A DNA stretch of 64,000 bases, taken from JAEUUM01 sp038326165 (GTDB taxonomy: Bacteria; Bacteroidota; Bacteroidia; Chitinophagales; Saprospiraceae). The notes beneath the pieces are model-generated. The model saw nothing but the letters and a program-made list of their open reading frames with translations. It had not been told where the DNA came from and searched no databases. This document shows, piece by piece, positions 17,088 through 25,703 of the stretch; position 1 is the stretch's first letter, and the number at the start of each line of letters is the position of its first letter. The position numbers and the translations under genes are program-made. The DNA is taken from contig JBBQJT010000003.1 in NCBI GenBank assembly GCA_038326165.1, positions 1 to 64,000 of the forward strand, written 5' to 3'.

Positions 17088-18152
17088 ATGCGGACCAAAT
17101 TATCTCAATTTAAATTTGACCTACCTGAGAAATTAATTGCTCAATATCCTGCTAAACACAGAGATGATGCAAGACTCATGGTAGTGGACAGGGCAACCGG
17201 CAAAATTGAACACAAAATCTTCAAAGAACTTGTGCATTATTTTGACGAGAAAGATGTCCTGATTTTTAACAATACTAGAGTATTTCCAGCTCGTCTTTAC
17301 GGCAAAAAAGAAAAGACAGGTGCTGATATTGAAGTATTTCTGCTTCGTGAACTCAACCACGATCAACGCTTATGGGATGTACTGGTAGATCCTGCCAGAA
17401 AAATCCGCGTTGGTAACAAGTTGTATTTCATGGATAAGAATAACAACGATATTCTTGTGGCTGAAGTAGTGGATAATACTACAAGTAGAGGGAGAACGAT
17501 ACGTTTCCTTTACGAAGGTGATGATGAAGCCTTTTACAAAGACTTGGATTACTTGGGATTCACTCCCCTTCCTAAATACATCACAAGGGAACCTGAGCAA
17601 ATTGACAAAGAGCGATATCAAACTATCTACGCAAAAGAAATAGGTGCAGTGGCAGCCCCAACTGCTGGCTTACATTTTACGTCAGAACTCATGAAGCGTC
17701 TTGAGCTCAAAGGAGTTGAATTTGCTGAAGTTACTCTGCACGTTGGCCTCGGAACATTTCGAACAATTGAAGTGGAGGATCTATCCAAACATAAAATGGA
17801 TGCGGAATATTTTAAAGTCCCAGAAGAGGCAGCCATAAAAGTAAATGCAGCTAAATCCGTTGATAAGAAAGTTTGTGCGGTAGGTACTACTGCTATACGA
17901 GCAATTGAATCAGGAGTATCTGCTGAATCTATGCTTAAAGCAGCAGAGGGATGGACCAATAAATTTATTTATCCTCCTTACGATTTTCATATAGCCAACA
18001 GCATGTTAACCAATTTTCACCTACCAAAATCTAGTCTTATGATTATGGTATGTGCATTTGGAGGCACGGAATTAATCTTAGAAGCATACCAACAAGCCAT
18101 TAAAGAGAAATATAGATTTTATAGCTATGGCGACGCTATGTTGATTCTTTGA
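17088..18152 (+). CDS. queA: S-adenosylmethionine:tRNA ribosyltransferase-isomerase
   Basis: 354 residues, the normal QueA length. It transfers and isomerises the ribosyl group of SAM onto preQ1 in tRNA to give epoxyqueuosine. Family signatures run the whole length: LIAQYPAKHRDDARLMV, DVLIFNNTRVFPARL, GAVAAPTAGLHFT, ELHVGLGTFR-like (TLHVGLGTFRTIEVEDL), and a C-terminal FHLPKSSLMIMVCAFGG. It is probably the first gene of a short unit with the DUF2795 gene 87 bp downstream. Confidence 0.97.
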   Translation: MRTKLSQFKFDLPEKLIAQYPAKHRDDARLMVVDRATGKIEHKIFKELVHYFDEKDVLIFNNTRVFPARLYGKKEKTGADIEVFLLRELNHDQRLWDVLVDPARKIRVGNKLYFMDKNNNDILVAEVVDNTTSRGRTIRFLYEGDDEAFYKDLDYLGFTPLPKYITREPEQIDKERYQTIYAKEIGAVAAPTAGLHFTSELMKRLELKGVEFAEVTLHVGLGTFRTIEVEDLSKHKMDAEYFKVPEEAAIKVNAAKSVDKKVCAVGTTAIRAIESGVSAESMLKAAEGWTNKFIYPPYDFHIANSMLTNFHLPKSSLMIMVCAFGGTELILEAYQQAIKEKYRFYSYGDAMLIL

Positions 18153-18197
18153 TAATTTCTTGAAAAAAAACAGCTAAGACAGAACTTTTTAACAATA

Positions 18198-18213
18198 TAT
18201 GGCGTTTGCCATA
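18198..18213 (+). repeat. Perfect short hairpin between queA and the DUF2795 gene
   Basis: TATGGC/GCCATA, a 6-bp stem with loop GTTT and no following T-run. It may be an mRNA processing or stability element. It is too weak to be a terminator. Confidence 0.4.
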
Positions 18214-18239
18214 ATAATACAAACAGATAAAGAGTAACT

Positions 18240-18461
18240 ATGTATTGGACGCTCGAATTAGCATCGCATCTTGAAGATGCACCTTGGCCAGCAACTCGCG
18301 ACGAATTAATTGATTTTGCAATTCGTTCAGGTGCGCCTTTAGAAGTAATTGAAAATCTTCAACAGATTGAAGATGATGGTGAAATATATGAAACCATTGA
18401 GGACATCTGGCCTGATTATCCGCGCCGTGATGACTTTTTCTTCAATGAAGACGAATACTAA
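18240..18461 (+). CDS. DUF2795 family small acidic protein
   Basis: 73 residues, highly acidic towards the C-terminus (DEDEY). The core ASHLEDAPWPATRDELIDFAIRSGAPLEVIENLQQI has the DUF2795 pattern, a small helical domain of unknown role widespread in Bacteroidota. It ends in an intrinsic terminator 10 bp later and probably shares the queA transcript. Confidence 0.85.
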   Translation: MYWTLELASHLEDAPWPATRDELIDFAIRSGAPLEVIENLQQIEDDGEIYETIEDIWPDYPRRDDFFFNEDEY

Positions 18462-18471
18462 AATAATTCAA

Positions 18472-18499
18472 AGCTGTCCAATTTTGGATGGCTTTTTTT
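18472..18499 (+). terminator. Intrinsic terminator of the queA/DUF2795 unit
   Basis: An 8-bp stem AGCTGTCC/GGATGGCT (two G-U pairs), loop AATTTT and a seven-T tail. The rest of the gap to 18893 holds a 23-bp copy (18739-18761) of a sequence also found at 37854-37876, and no gene was seen. Confidence 0.8.
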
Positions 18500-18738
18500 A
18501 CAAGATCTTTAAGGTTTTTGAGGTTATTTTCAATGGTTCAAAGACTTAAATTCCTAACTCCTTCATCTTTAGGCCTTGATGAGGTCACAAGTTATTTGCC
18601 AATCAGGTAAAAAGCTTTAGTTTGCAGAAATTGAGTTCTTAAGCTTTTAGGATGAGTCAGTTTAAGTCCAAAAATTGAGTCTCAATTCTTAGACAATGGA
18701 ATAATGAAATCTTTTATTTTAACCCAAAATCAACCTTA

Positions 18739-18761
18739 GACGCTGAATTAACGAAATTTTT
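18739..18761 (+). repeat. Copy 1 of a 23-bp intergenic repeat
   Basis: It differs at one base from 37854-37876, in the same orientation. Both copies lie in gene-free DNA rich in A/T with TTAACCC-like words nearby. The origin is unknown. Confidence 0.45.
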
Positions 18762-18893
18762 GGATATTCCAAGAATTTGTCCGAGTTAACTCGATTGAAG
18801 CTGTGACTTTACCGATTGATTCCTTTTCACAAAAATCTATTCGGAAAGCTGGAGCATGATCAACTTGAAATATAATTTTGATAAATAGACCGT

Positions 18894-20318
18894 CTACTTT
18901 CCTTTGCCCCCTAAGATAACCAACACTGTGTAGAAAAGTATCTTAAAATCCAGCGCTAGGGACATATTCTCGATATACAAAATATCAAAATTCAAACGCT
19001 GGAGCATTTCTGGAACATTGGCTGCATAGCCATATTTAACTTGCCCCCAACTTGTTATGCCCGGCCTTACCTTTAGCAAATGTCGGTAGTGCGGGGCTTC
19101 AATCAATATGAGGTCAATATAATGCTTTCTTTCCGGACGTGGACCTACTAGCGACATATCACCGAGAATGACGTTGATAAAATTGGGAATTTCATCAATT
19201 CGATACTTGCGCATGAAAGCACCAATAGGGGTGCAGCGCAAGTCGCCTTCCTGACTCAATTGGGGACCATCCTGTTCGGCATTTTGGTTCATAGATCTGA
19301 ACTTAATGATTTTGAATGGTTTACCATTTAAGCCGATTCTTTCCTGAAGATAAAAAATTGGGCCATTGGTAGTCAATTTCATGTGAATAATGATATACAT
19401 CCACAATGGAAATAACAGAAGCAGCCCTGTAATACTGAGGAATAAATCACATACACGCTTTATAATCTTCTGCCAGGTAGGCATCAATTCACGGCGTATT
19501 TCAATCAAAATCGCACCAAAGACATGGTTCATTTTAACAGACCCTAGCATAATATCATACATATCAGGTATGATTTTCACCAAAACCTGGTCTTCAAAAT
19601 CAAATAACGAATCCAAGATTTTCTTCAATTGACCATGTTCGGAAGTTTCTATAGCAATAATTACTTCTTCAATTTGAAGTTCACTGATCACCTTGCCTAA
19701 GTCCTCAACTTTACCCAATACCGGCAAATAGGAATCCAATTGATGTCCCGTTTGCCCATTGGTATCTATAAAGCCTAAAAACTTATTTCCCAAACCATTT
19801 TTGCGAGCGGATATTTCATGAAATAAATCAACCGCATTCTGATTGCCACCAATGATCAAAGTGTTGTAATAAACCAATCCAGCTTTGAGCCTACGACTGG
19901 CCCGAGTCAAGATAATCATCCTGAAAGTCACCGTCAACCCAAAATGAAGACTCAATAAAATAAAAATAGAATTGTAGTAAACCTTATAGTTTTCGACCTG
20001 ATCATCCAAAAGAAAGGCAAAGAATATAACGATAACTCCTATTACACTTAGTAAAAGGGTTCTCCAAAAAACATACAATCTACTAAGGCGATACAGATCC
20101 CTATAACGATCAAATAAGTAATAAAATCCAACCCAACAAACTGGCACAATAACTACTCCCAATCTGAATTTTAAGTCATTCCACCATAAATAATCATCTG
20201 CAACAGATACCCAAGACTGACGGAGAATAAAAAACACTCCCCATGCGAGCATTGCTGCCATAAAATCCATAGCAATATATCCAAAAACCGCCTTCCGTCT
20301 CTGTTTTAATTGCATCAA
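18894..20318 (-). CDS. Undecaprenyl-phosphate sugar-1-phosphate transferase (exopolysaccharide priming)
   Basis: 474 residues. There are four N-terminal TM segments (about 10-130), a CoA-binding-like Rossmann region (about 140-260), a fifth TM near 285, and the catalytic Bac_transf domain (about 285-474). The domain shows KIIKFRSM, LRKYRIDEIP-like MRKYRIDEIPNFINVILGDMSLVGPRPE, and RPGITSWGQV. It loads the first sugar phosphate on the lipid carrier for capsule or exopolysaccharide assembly at the inner membrane. It overlaps the lipoprotein gene by 4 bp, so translation is coupled. The glycosyltransferases of a full cluster are missing here. Confidence 0.92.
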   Translation of the reverse strand: MMQLKQRRKAVFGYIAMDFMAAMLAWGVFFILRQSWVSVADDYLWWNDLKFRLGVVIVPVCWVGFYYLFDRYRDLYRLSRLYVFWRTLLLSVIGVIVIFFAFLLDDQVENYKVYYNSIFILLSLHFGLTVTFRMIILTRASRRLKAGLVYYNTLIIGGNQNAVDLFHEISARKNGLGNKFLGFIDTNGQTGHQLDSYLPVLGKVEDLGKVISELQIEEVIIAIETSEHGQLKKILDSLFDFEDQVLVKIIPDMYDIMLGSVKMNHVFGAILIEIRRELMPTWQKIIKRVCDLFLSITGLLLLFPLWMYIIIHMKLTTNGPIFYLQERIGLNGKPFKIIKFRSMNQNAEQDGPQLSQEGDLRCTPIGAFMRKYRIDEIPNFINVILGDMSLVGPRPERKHYIDLILIEAPHYRHLLKVRPGITSWGQVKYGYAANVPEMLQRLNFDILYIENMSLALDFKILFYTVLVILGGKGK

Positions 20319-21184
20319 TACAACAGCTTAATATTATCTACAAATGCTTTGGCTTGGAGCTTTTCATATCCATTGGCTGTAAATGCAAGTCCGGTTTGAA
20401 GCAAAATTTGATAATTATCATATTTTAAAGTCACTATTTCCGTAGTAACATCAATATAGGCTTTTTTCCAAGTATCAGTGGGGTTCAAGACTACAATGTA
20501 ATAAGTCTCGGACAAACTGCTGTTGTTATTAAACCCCCTCAAACCTACCGCCATAGGAGTTTCAGTCTTATAATTCATTTCAATATAAACCCTGCGTGAG
20601 TTGTCATCAGGAATTCCTGATAACGGAATACTGGATACCTCGGTAACTGGCTTCAAAGTATCTGCAAACAATAGCCCAGCTTTTGACCCTTCGAATACTG
20701 ACTCCGCGCTTAAAGATAAAGGAGTGCCTTGTATAGTATTTGAAAAAACGGATCCATTGGATTCAAAATCTTCCGTCAACAACACATTCACCTTAGGATC
20801 ATAAGTAAATACAGGAGTGAAAGTGTCAACTTCCGTTGGTTGAAGATCTATGAGTTTATCAATTCTCAAAGCTGCAGGGTAAATATCTGGCAAGCTCTTG
20901 ATGCCAAAGCGAAAAATACCTGGAAAAAACACCATGTCGGTACTTCCAGATGCAATTATTGGTATAAGCCCTGGTACAGGATACAAGCCCAAGAGTTTTC
21001 CGTTGGCATAGGCATAAATAATGGGAAAATCCTGTAATGAACTTCCCTGACCTGAGCCAGCTGCAAATTCCATCTTTGGTACGTACACGTACGATGCTAT
21101 TGGGTCCGCTTTATCACAAGCGCCCAATATAAGTAAGCCTGCAGTGAACACTAATACACTAATTGAATAGTTTTGTCTTTTCAT
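20315..21184 (-). CDS. Lipoprotein of unknown function in the polysaccharide unit
   Basis: 289 residues from the ATG at 21184. The lipoprotein signal ends in LILGAC (Cys about 22), so it should be membrane-anchored. The mature part is beta-rich. Residues about 130-289 look like a jelly-roll carbohydrate-binding module (LLTEDFESNG at the start, KAFVDNIKLLY at the end). This is inferred from the pattern of strands, and no family was named. It overlaps the oxidoreductase gene by 26 bp and the sugar transferase gene by 4 bp, so it belongs to one tight operon. Confidence 0.65.
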   Translation of the reverse strand: MKRQNYSISVLVFTAGLLILGACDKADPIASYVYVPKMEFAAGSGQGSSLQDFPIIYAYANGKLLGLYPVPGLIPIIASGSTDMVFFPGIFRFGIKSLPDIYPAALRIDKLIDLQPTEVDTFTPVFTYDPKVNVLLTEDFESNGSVFSNTIQGTPLSLSAESVFEGSKAGLLFADTLKPVTEVSSIPLSGIPDDNSRRVYIEMNYKTETPMAVGLRGFNNNSSLSETYYIVVLNPTDTWKKAYIDVTTEIVTLKYDNYQILLQTGLAFTANGYEKLQAKAFVDNIKLLY

Positions 21185-22157
21185 GATGTTGGTCGATTGC
21201 ATCCATTATTTGATAAGCAAGGCGCAAGGCGTTTAAACCATCTTGCCCACTAACCTTGGAAGGTTCGTTGTTAATAATACTGTTGACAAATGCCGCAAGT
21301 TCATCCCGTATGGCATTTACTTCAGGCGATTCTGGCATTTCTATTTCAAGAAATCGTTTACCGATTTGAGTATCAAATTCCATCAATTGGCCCGAACGGC
21401 CCTCAGGCTCTGATTCATACAAACGGACTATTTGTGCTTTTTTATCTAAAAAATCCATCGAGATGTATGCATCCGTTTGGAAGAGTCGCAACTTGCGCAT
21501 TGGGTTGATTGACAATCGGCTTGCGGTAAGATTGGCAACGGCTCCATTTTCAAATTCCAACCTGACATTGCTGATATCCGATGTTTTGCTAATCAATGAG
21601 ACACCTGTTGCATATACATTAGAGATGGGAGAATTCACCATGGCGAGCACCAAATCCAAATCATGAATCATCAAGTCCAAAACTACTGACACATCGGTTC
21701 CGCGTGGATTGAAGGTGGCAAGTCGGTGTGCTTCAATAAACATGGGATTGAGTGGTGTGTTGTTAATGGCTTGAAATGCTGGGTTGAATCGCTCCACATG
21801 GCCCACCTGAATTAACAAATTTTTCTCTATGCCCAATTGAACAATCTCCTCTGCTTCGGACACGTTGGCAGCAATGGGTTTTTCAATAAAAACATGCTTA
21901 CCAGCATTCAGGCATTTCAATGCCATTGCATGATGATAAATAGTTGGAGTAACGATATCCACCGCCTCACACAATGCCAACAGCTCTTCGAAATTCGAAT
22001 AATACTTTACGTTAAATTCTTCCTCTATAATGCGCCCACGTTCCTGGTCAGGATCATAGAAGCCAACCAAGTCCAGATTTGGAACTTCACCAATACATTT
22101 GATGTGGATTCTGCCCAAATGGCCAGCACCGATTACAGCTATTTTAAGAACACGCAT
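21159..22157 (-). CDS. Gfo/Idh/MocA-family NAD(P)-dependent sugar oxidoreductase
   Basis: 332 residues. The N-terminal Rossmann fold has GAGHLGRIH at about 10-18, and the family EKPIA motif is at about 93-97. The C-terminal alpha/beta domain carries HDLDLVLAMV at about 166. Members oxidise or reduce nucleotide sugars such as UDP-GlcNAc derivatives. As the first gene of the unit with a lipid-carrier sugar transferase, it probably shapes the priming sugar for a surface polysaccharide. Confidence 0.88.
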   Translation of the reverse strand: MRVLKIAVIGAGHLGRIHIKCIGEVPNLDLVGFYDPDQERGRIIEEEFNVKYYSNFEELLALCEAVDIVTPTIYHHAMALKCLNAGKHVFIEKPIAANVSEAEEIVQLGIEKNLLIQVGHVERFNPAFQAINNTPLNPMFIEAHRLATFNPRGTDVSVVLDLMIHDLDLVLAMVNSPISNVYATGVSLISKTSDISNVRLEFENGAVANLTASRLSINPMRKLRLFQTDAYISMDFLDKKAQIVRLYESEPEGRSGQLMEFDTQIGKRFLEIEMPESPEVNAIRDELAAFVNSIINNEPSKVSGQDGLNALRLAYQIMDAIDQHHEKTKLFN

Positions 22158-22229
22158 TAAGTATATTAAAGTTTACATTGTTCATATTATTGCCATTCAT
22201 GGATCAGAAAAAAGAAAGTTTGTTAGCTG

Positions 22230-22529
22230 TTAACGAAAATACATTAAAATCCCTCCAAATAAGGTGATCAAAACAATAAGTACCGAGGCCATATTGATTG
22301 AATATTTCATGTGCCGTGAAAAGCTTCTAATATTATCAGCTTGTTCAGGATACTTGGGTATGATTTCAAGTTCCATTTTCTGACTATTAAACACATGTTT
22401 GGCATGAAATTCTACACGATTTCGCACCAATTCCTTGTACACTTTTAGCACTTTTACTCTGAAATATACATTCAAAAACAACATTGCAATGAATACTCCA
22501 ATGACCAAACTTATCAACAAAAAATACAT
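22230..22529 (-). CDS. Small membrane protein, unknown
   Basis: About 99 residues from Met at 22529 (MYFLLISL). A longer frame begins at 22553. It has two TM segments (about 2-22 and 76-96) separated by a charged, mostly helical stretch. No family was recognised. It lies between the polysaccharide unit and the M28 peptidase, with gaps on both sides. Confidence 0.55.
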   Translation of the reverse strand: MYFLLISLVIGVFIAMLFLNVYFRVKVLKVYKELVRNRVEFHAKHVFNSQKMELEIIPKYPEQADNIRSFSRHMKYSINMASVLIVLITLFGGILMYFR

Positions 22530-22604
22530 ATTGTAAAGATAAGCCAAAGGCACTTAGTGCCATAATTTCATGAAGAAAACCTCGTCAACGTATCCAATCA
22601 AAAC

Positions 22605-24155
22605 TCAATCCAGCTTCAATTCCTCCCTAGGTAGCATTTCGTCCATTTCTGAAGTTAGGTAAACCAATGAGGCAACTATAGTAGCGGCCTGCATCAAATC
22701 ATCTGCCACCAGATGATCCCAGTTATCCATATTGCTGTGGTGGGTTCTTGTGCTGTAACTTACAGCATCTTGAATGAATTGAAATCCTGGAATACCACAT
22801 TTTACGAAAGTTAAGTGATCCGTACCACCTGTGTTAGACAAGGTAATGGTATGGGCATCTAAATCTTTGAACTTCCCAAACCAAGGACGAAAAACTGCAT
22901 CACACTCAGCATTTCCTTGCAGGTAGATACCTCGAATTCGGCCAGTACCATTGTCCATATTGTAATACGCCGAAACCTTAGATGCCTCTGGCTTTAGTTT
23001 TTCTACTGCACCCAAAGTATCGTAATCTGCTAAATGCTGTTCAGCATATGCCTCCGATCCCAATAATCCTTGTTCTTCGCCAGACCACAATCCAAGCCGG
23101 AGGGTTCTTTTGGGTGTGATTCCTGCTTCCTTAAAAGTAGCTTTAAGAATTCTGGCTGCCTCCATCATCACGGAACTGCCGCATCCATTATCCGTTGCAC
23201 CTGTGCCAGCATGCCAAGAGTCAAAATGGGCACCGAACATTACCAATTCGTTCTTTTTTGCAGAACCTTCGATATCGGCAATAACATTGGCATCCATTCC
23301 TTCTGGGTTGCTGATTTGAACATCCAGACTCATATCCAAGATCACTTTCTCATCTTTCAAGCTCATGCGCAACAATCGATTGTAATGCTCAACACCTAAT
23401 ATTGCTTGAGGAAGCACTTCTGCATTTTTATCCCGGGCGTTGCCTTTACGAGCCCGTGCACCTGAAATAAACACCGTACCCAAGTCTCCTTTATAATTGC
23501 GTTCTAATATTGCAAGGGGCTTTTCATCGTAAATCAATTCCCAGAGAGCCTTGCTGAAAGCAGGAGGATTCCAATTCCAACGCCCTGATCGACTTTTCGA
23601 CGGCATTTCTGCTTGTGCAAGTTCCAATAAATCCTTGTCTTCCAATCTCTTACCTGTAGGCTTGAACCATTCTTCTACAACTCTTACAGTATCCAAAAGG
23701 ACAAACTTTCCTTTCAACTTACCTTTGTACTTCGCCAATTCTTCAACCGTACCGGCGTCAAGATAGATAACTTCGCCCGTCAAGGTTCCTTTGACAGCTG
23801 GGCACCAAGCCTTAGGATATGCTATAATCGGAAAATAATAAGGTGCACGACAATTCATGGAGAAATTCTTCAATTCCCAACCATTGCCGAAAGGGCCCCA
23901 AGCTTCTTCGTGCACATTGTTCATGCCCCAGGATTTGAGTTCAGATTGAGCCCAAGTTCTCGCTTTCTTGATTCCGGGTGATCCTGTTAATCTAGGTCCA
24001 TTTCCATCGGTGATATTCCAAGCGATATCCATCACCTTACTTTCTTTCAAGCCATATTTACGTATGATTTGCAATACTGAGTCTTGGGATATTTGGGCAT
24101 GTGAAGCCATGAAATTGATTGCCCAGATGGCAATGATGAGCGTCTTATTTTTCAT
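22605..24155 (-). CDS. Exported M28-family zinc aminopeptidase/carboxypeptidase
   Basis: 516 residues from the ATG at 24155. A signal peptide (about 1-21, ending SHAQ) is followed by a protease-associated insert (about 110-280) and the M28 catalytic core (about 280-510). The zinc ligands are apparent as H in MFGAHFDSWHAG, D in GATDNGCGS, EE in WSGEEQGLLGS, D in YNMDNGTG, and H in GGTDHLTF. It should trim peptides in the periplasm or outside the cell. A CATATTTG near-match to the -7 element lies at 24174-24181. The frame extends to 24176 but that would start at the promoter. Confidence 0.9.
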   Translation of the reverse strand: MKNKTLIIAIWAINFMASHAQISQDSVLQIIRKYGLKESKVMDIAWNITDGNGPRLTGSPGIKKARTWAQSELKSWGMNNVHEEAWGPFGNGWELKNFSMNCRAPYYFPIIAYPKAWCPAVKGTLTGEVIYLDAGTVEELAKYKGKLKGKFVLLDTVRVVEEWFKPTGKRLEDKDLLELAQAEMPSKSRSGRWNWNPPAFSKALWELIYDEKPLAILERNYKGDLGTVFISGARARKGNARDKNAEVLPQAILGVEHYNRLLRMSLKDEKVILDMSLDVQISNPEGMDANVIADIEGSAKKNELVMFGAHFDSWHAGTGATDNGCGSSVMMEAARILKATFKEAGITPKRTLRLGLWSGEEQGLLGSEAYAEQHLADYDTLGAVEKLKPEASKVSAYYNMDNGTGRIRGIYLQGNAECDAVFRPWFGKFKDLDAHTITLSNTGGTDHLTFVKCGIPGFQFIQDAVSYSTRTHHSNMDNWDHLVADDLMQAATIVASLVYLTSEMDEMLPREELKLD

Positions 24156-24445
24156 TCCTAATTTTATAAGCAGCAAATATGCATGAAATTATATTGATGA
24201 AATAATAATTGGCTGAGATAGTTCGATATTGACACTATGCAAGATGCCTAAAAAGGGATTTTGTAGATACTAAAGCCAAAAATCTTGACAACGAAAATCA
24301 AATAACTGGTTTTTCTGCTTGACTAAATTGCAAAAATTCCTATTTGCAATTCAGAAAGATTGGCCTAAAATCATAGGCTGCTTTTACATTTTTATAGCTA
24401 AATTCAGACAATTCAGCTGTTTTATCTATGGTTCAAAGCTTACAG

Positions 24446-25456
24446 TCAAGCGCCTACTTCTTCCCAAACCTTACATCCTTCAGAGCAATTGGAACAGATA
24501 TCAATTGATGCTCTGTCGTCCAATAATTTCATGCGAAAATCTTGGTAGCTATCACTTGCCCATATCTCCTTAAGTGATTGGGTTTGCAGTTTTCCCATTT
24601 CATGCTGTGCATCTTTGTCAAAACAACAAGGAACCACCATGCCATCCCAGGTTATTACGCAACTGTGCCACAGCTTCCAGCAATTGTTGGTAATCTTATA
24701 TTTCAAACCATAGGTTCCGTCTGCTTTGAGTTTGTACCTGCTATAAAATTCATTATCAGGTATTAATTTGTTTCCATTTTTATAATCGTAAACCTGGGCA
24801 GTTTTTAACCTTACTTCATCAACTCCTAGTTCCTCAGCCAGTTTATAAACTTCGGGTATTTGATGTTCGTTGGGTTTGACTACAAGGTATTGGAAGATGA
24901 TGTGGGGATTCGATACGTTGAGCTTCTTTTTCCAGGCAACGAGTCTTTTTGTTCCAGCGATTACTGAGTCTAGTTTTCCTTCTTTGCGGTATTGCTCATA
25001 TACTTCTTGTGTAGTCCCATCAATTGAAATAATAATTCTGTCCAAGCCACTTTCAATCGTAGCTTTGGCAGCATCGTCGTCCAAAAAATGTCCATTGGTG
25101 GAGGTAATTGTATATATCCCTCTGTCATGAGCATGTTTGACCATGTCCAAAAATTTGGGATTGATGTAGGGTTCTCCTTGGAAATAGAAAATCAAATACA
25201 ACAATTGATCTGCGATATCATCTATGGTAGAACGGAAGAAATCCTCTTTCAAGTTTCCAGTTTTTCTTGAAAAAGAACGCAGTCCGCTTGGACATTCCGG
25301 ACATCTGAGATTGCAAGCGGTAGTCGGTTCAAAACTGATTGTGAACGGCTGCCCCCATTGAGTCGGTTTGCGAAGGATTTTGGTTAGCTGGTAACTTGAG
25401 TAAACCAAAAATGCATTGACAAGCTTTTTGAAAGTCAGCTTTCTGATGAACCTCAT
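24446..25456 (-). CDS. Radical SAM/SPASM-domain protein
   Basis: 336 residues from Met at 25456. The [4Fe-4S]-SAM motif is C48NLRC52PEC55. A GEPYINP stretch and SIDGTTQEVYEQYR fit the radical SAM barrel. The C-terminal SPASM region has Cys in CWKLWHSC, CCFD, and CSNCSEGC for auxiliary clusters. Such enzymes modify peptides or act as anaerobic sulfatase-maturase-like proteins, and no peptide substrate gene is seen nearby. The start at 25456 is preferred over 25486 because a TAACTTTG element at 25491-25498 would place the RNA start at or after 25486. Confidence 0.85.
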   Translation of the reverse strand: MRFIRKLTFKKLVNAFLVYSSYQLTKILRKPTQWGQPFTISFEPTTACNLRCPECPSGLRSFSRKTGNLKEDFFRSTIDDIADQLLYLIFYFQGEPYINPKFLDMVKHAHDRGIYTITSTNGHFLDDDAAKATIESGLDRIIISIDGTTQEVYEQYRKEGKLDSVIAGTKRLVAWKKKLNVSNPHIIFQYLVVKPNEHQIPEVYKLAEELGVDEVRLKTAQVYDYKNGNKLIPDNEFYSRYKLKADGTYGLKYKITNNCWKLWHSCVITWDGMVVPCCFDKDAQHEMGKLQTQSLKEIWASDSYQDFRMKLLDDRASIDICSNCSEGCKVWEEVGA

Positions 25457-25490
25457 TGAATCTTGCCTATTCCACCCTTCTTTCATTTGC

Positions 25491-25498
25491 CAAAGTTA
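25491..25498 (-). promoter_or_regulatory. Promoter -7 element (TAACTTTG) of the radical SAM gene
   Basis: A TAnnTTTG match. It lies only 5 bp from the longest possible start codon and 35 bp from the preferred one. Confidence 0.5.
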
Positions 25499-25602
25499 CA
25501 GTAAATTACAGTTTGTCAGTTGAAATCATTCGGGTTTGAGAGGCTTTAAAAGTAATGTTAAATATTTAGTGGAAGAGATACTATCAAAATGACATTTATG
25601 TC

Positions 25603-25610
25603 TATCTTTG
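25603..25610 (+). promoter_or_regulatory. Promoter -7 element (TATCTTTG) of the small-RNA candidate
   Basis: A perfect TAnnTTTG match in intergenic DNA, pointing at the hairpin and terminator that follow. No clear -33 TTG was seen. Confidence 0.5.
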
Positions 25611-25611
25611 C

Positions 25612-25703
25612 CTTGCTAGGTAGGTTAATCCTCTGTTTGGCTGAGCCGCAGAGGAAAGGTAAAATGTAAGGAGCTTTTCTGTAATTGCAGAGAAGCTCTT
25701 TTT
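25612..25703 (+). ncRNA. Candidate small RNA, about 85-90 nt
   Basis: A complete transcription unit in miniature lies between radical SAM and carB. It has a TATCTTTG element (25603-25610) and a hairpin CCTCTG/CAGAGG that encloses GGC-TGA-GCC (25630-25654). A short linker then leads to an intrinsic terminator (25671-25703). No open frame of useful size was found. No known RNA family was recognised. It is antisense to the 3' end region of carB only at the terminator tail, so it is more likely a trans-acting sRNA than an antisense RNA. Confidence 0.5.
25671..25703 (+). terminator. Intrinsic terminator, T-run on the plus strand
   Basis: An 11-bp stem GAGCTTTTCTG/CAGAGAAGCTC (one G-U), 6-nt loop and TTTTT. 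The minus strand lacks a good T-run, so it primarily serves rightward transcription, although it abuts the carB stop. Confidence 0.8.

Noticed and set aside
24156..24445. Short frames in the gap right of the M28 gene and in the AT-rich DNA left of the radical SAM gene
   Set aside because: No promoter, no homology-like pattern. They run into the antisense of flanking genes.
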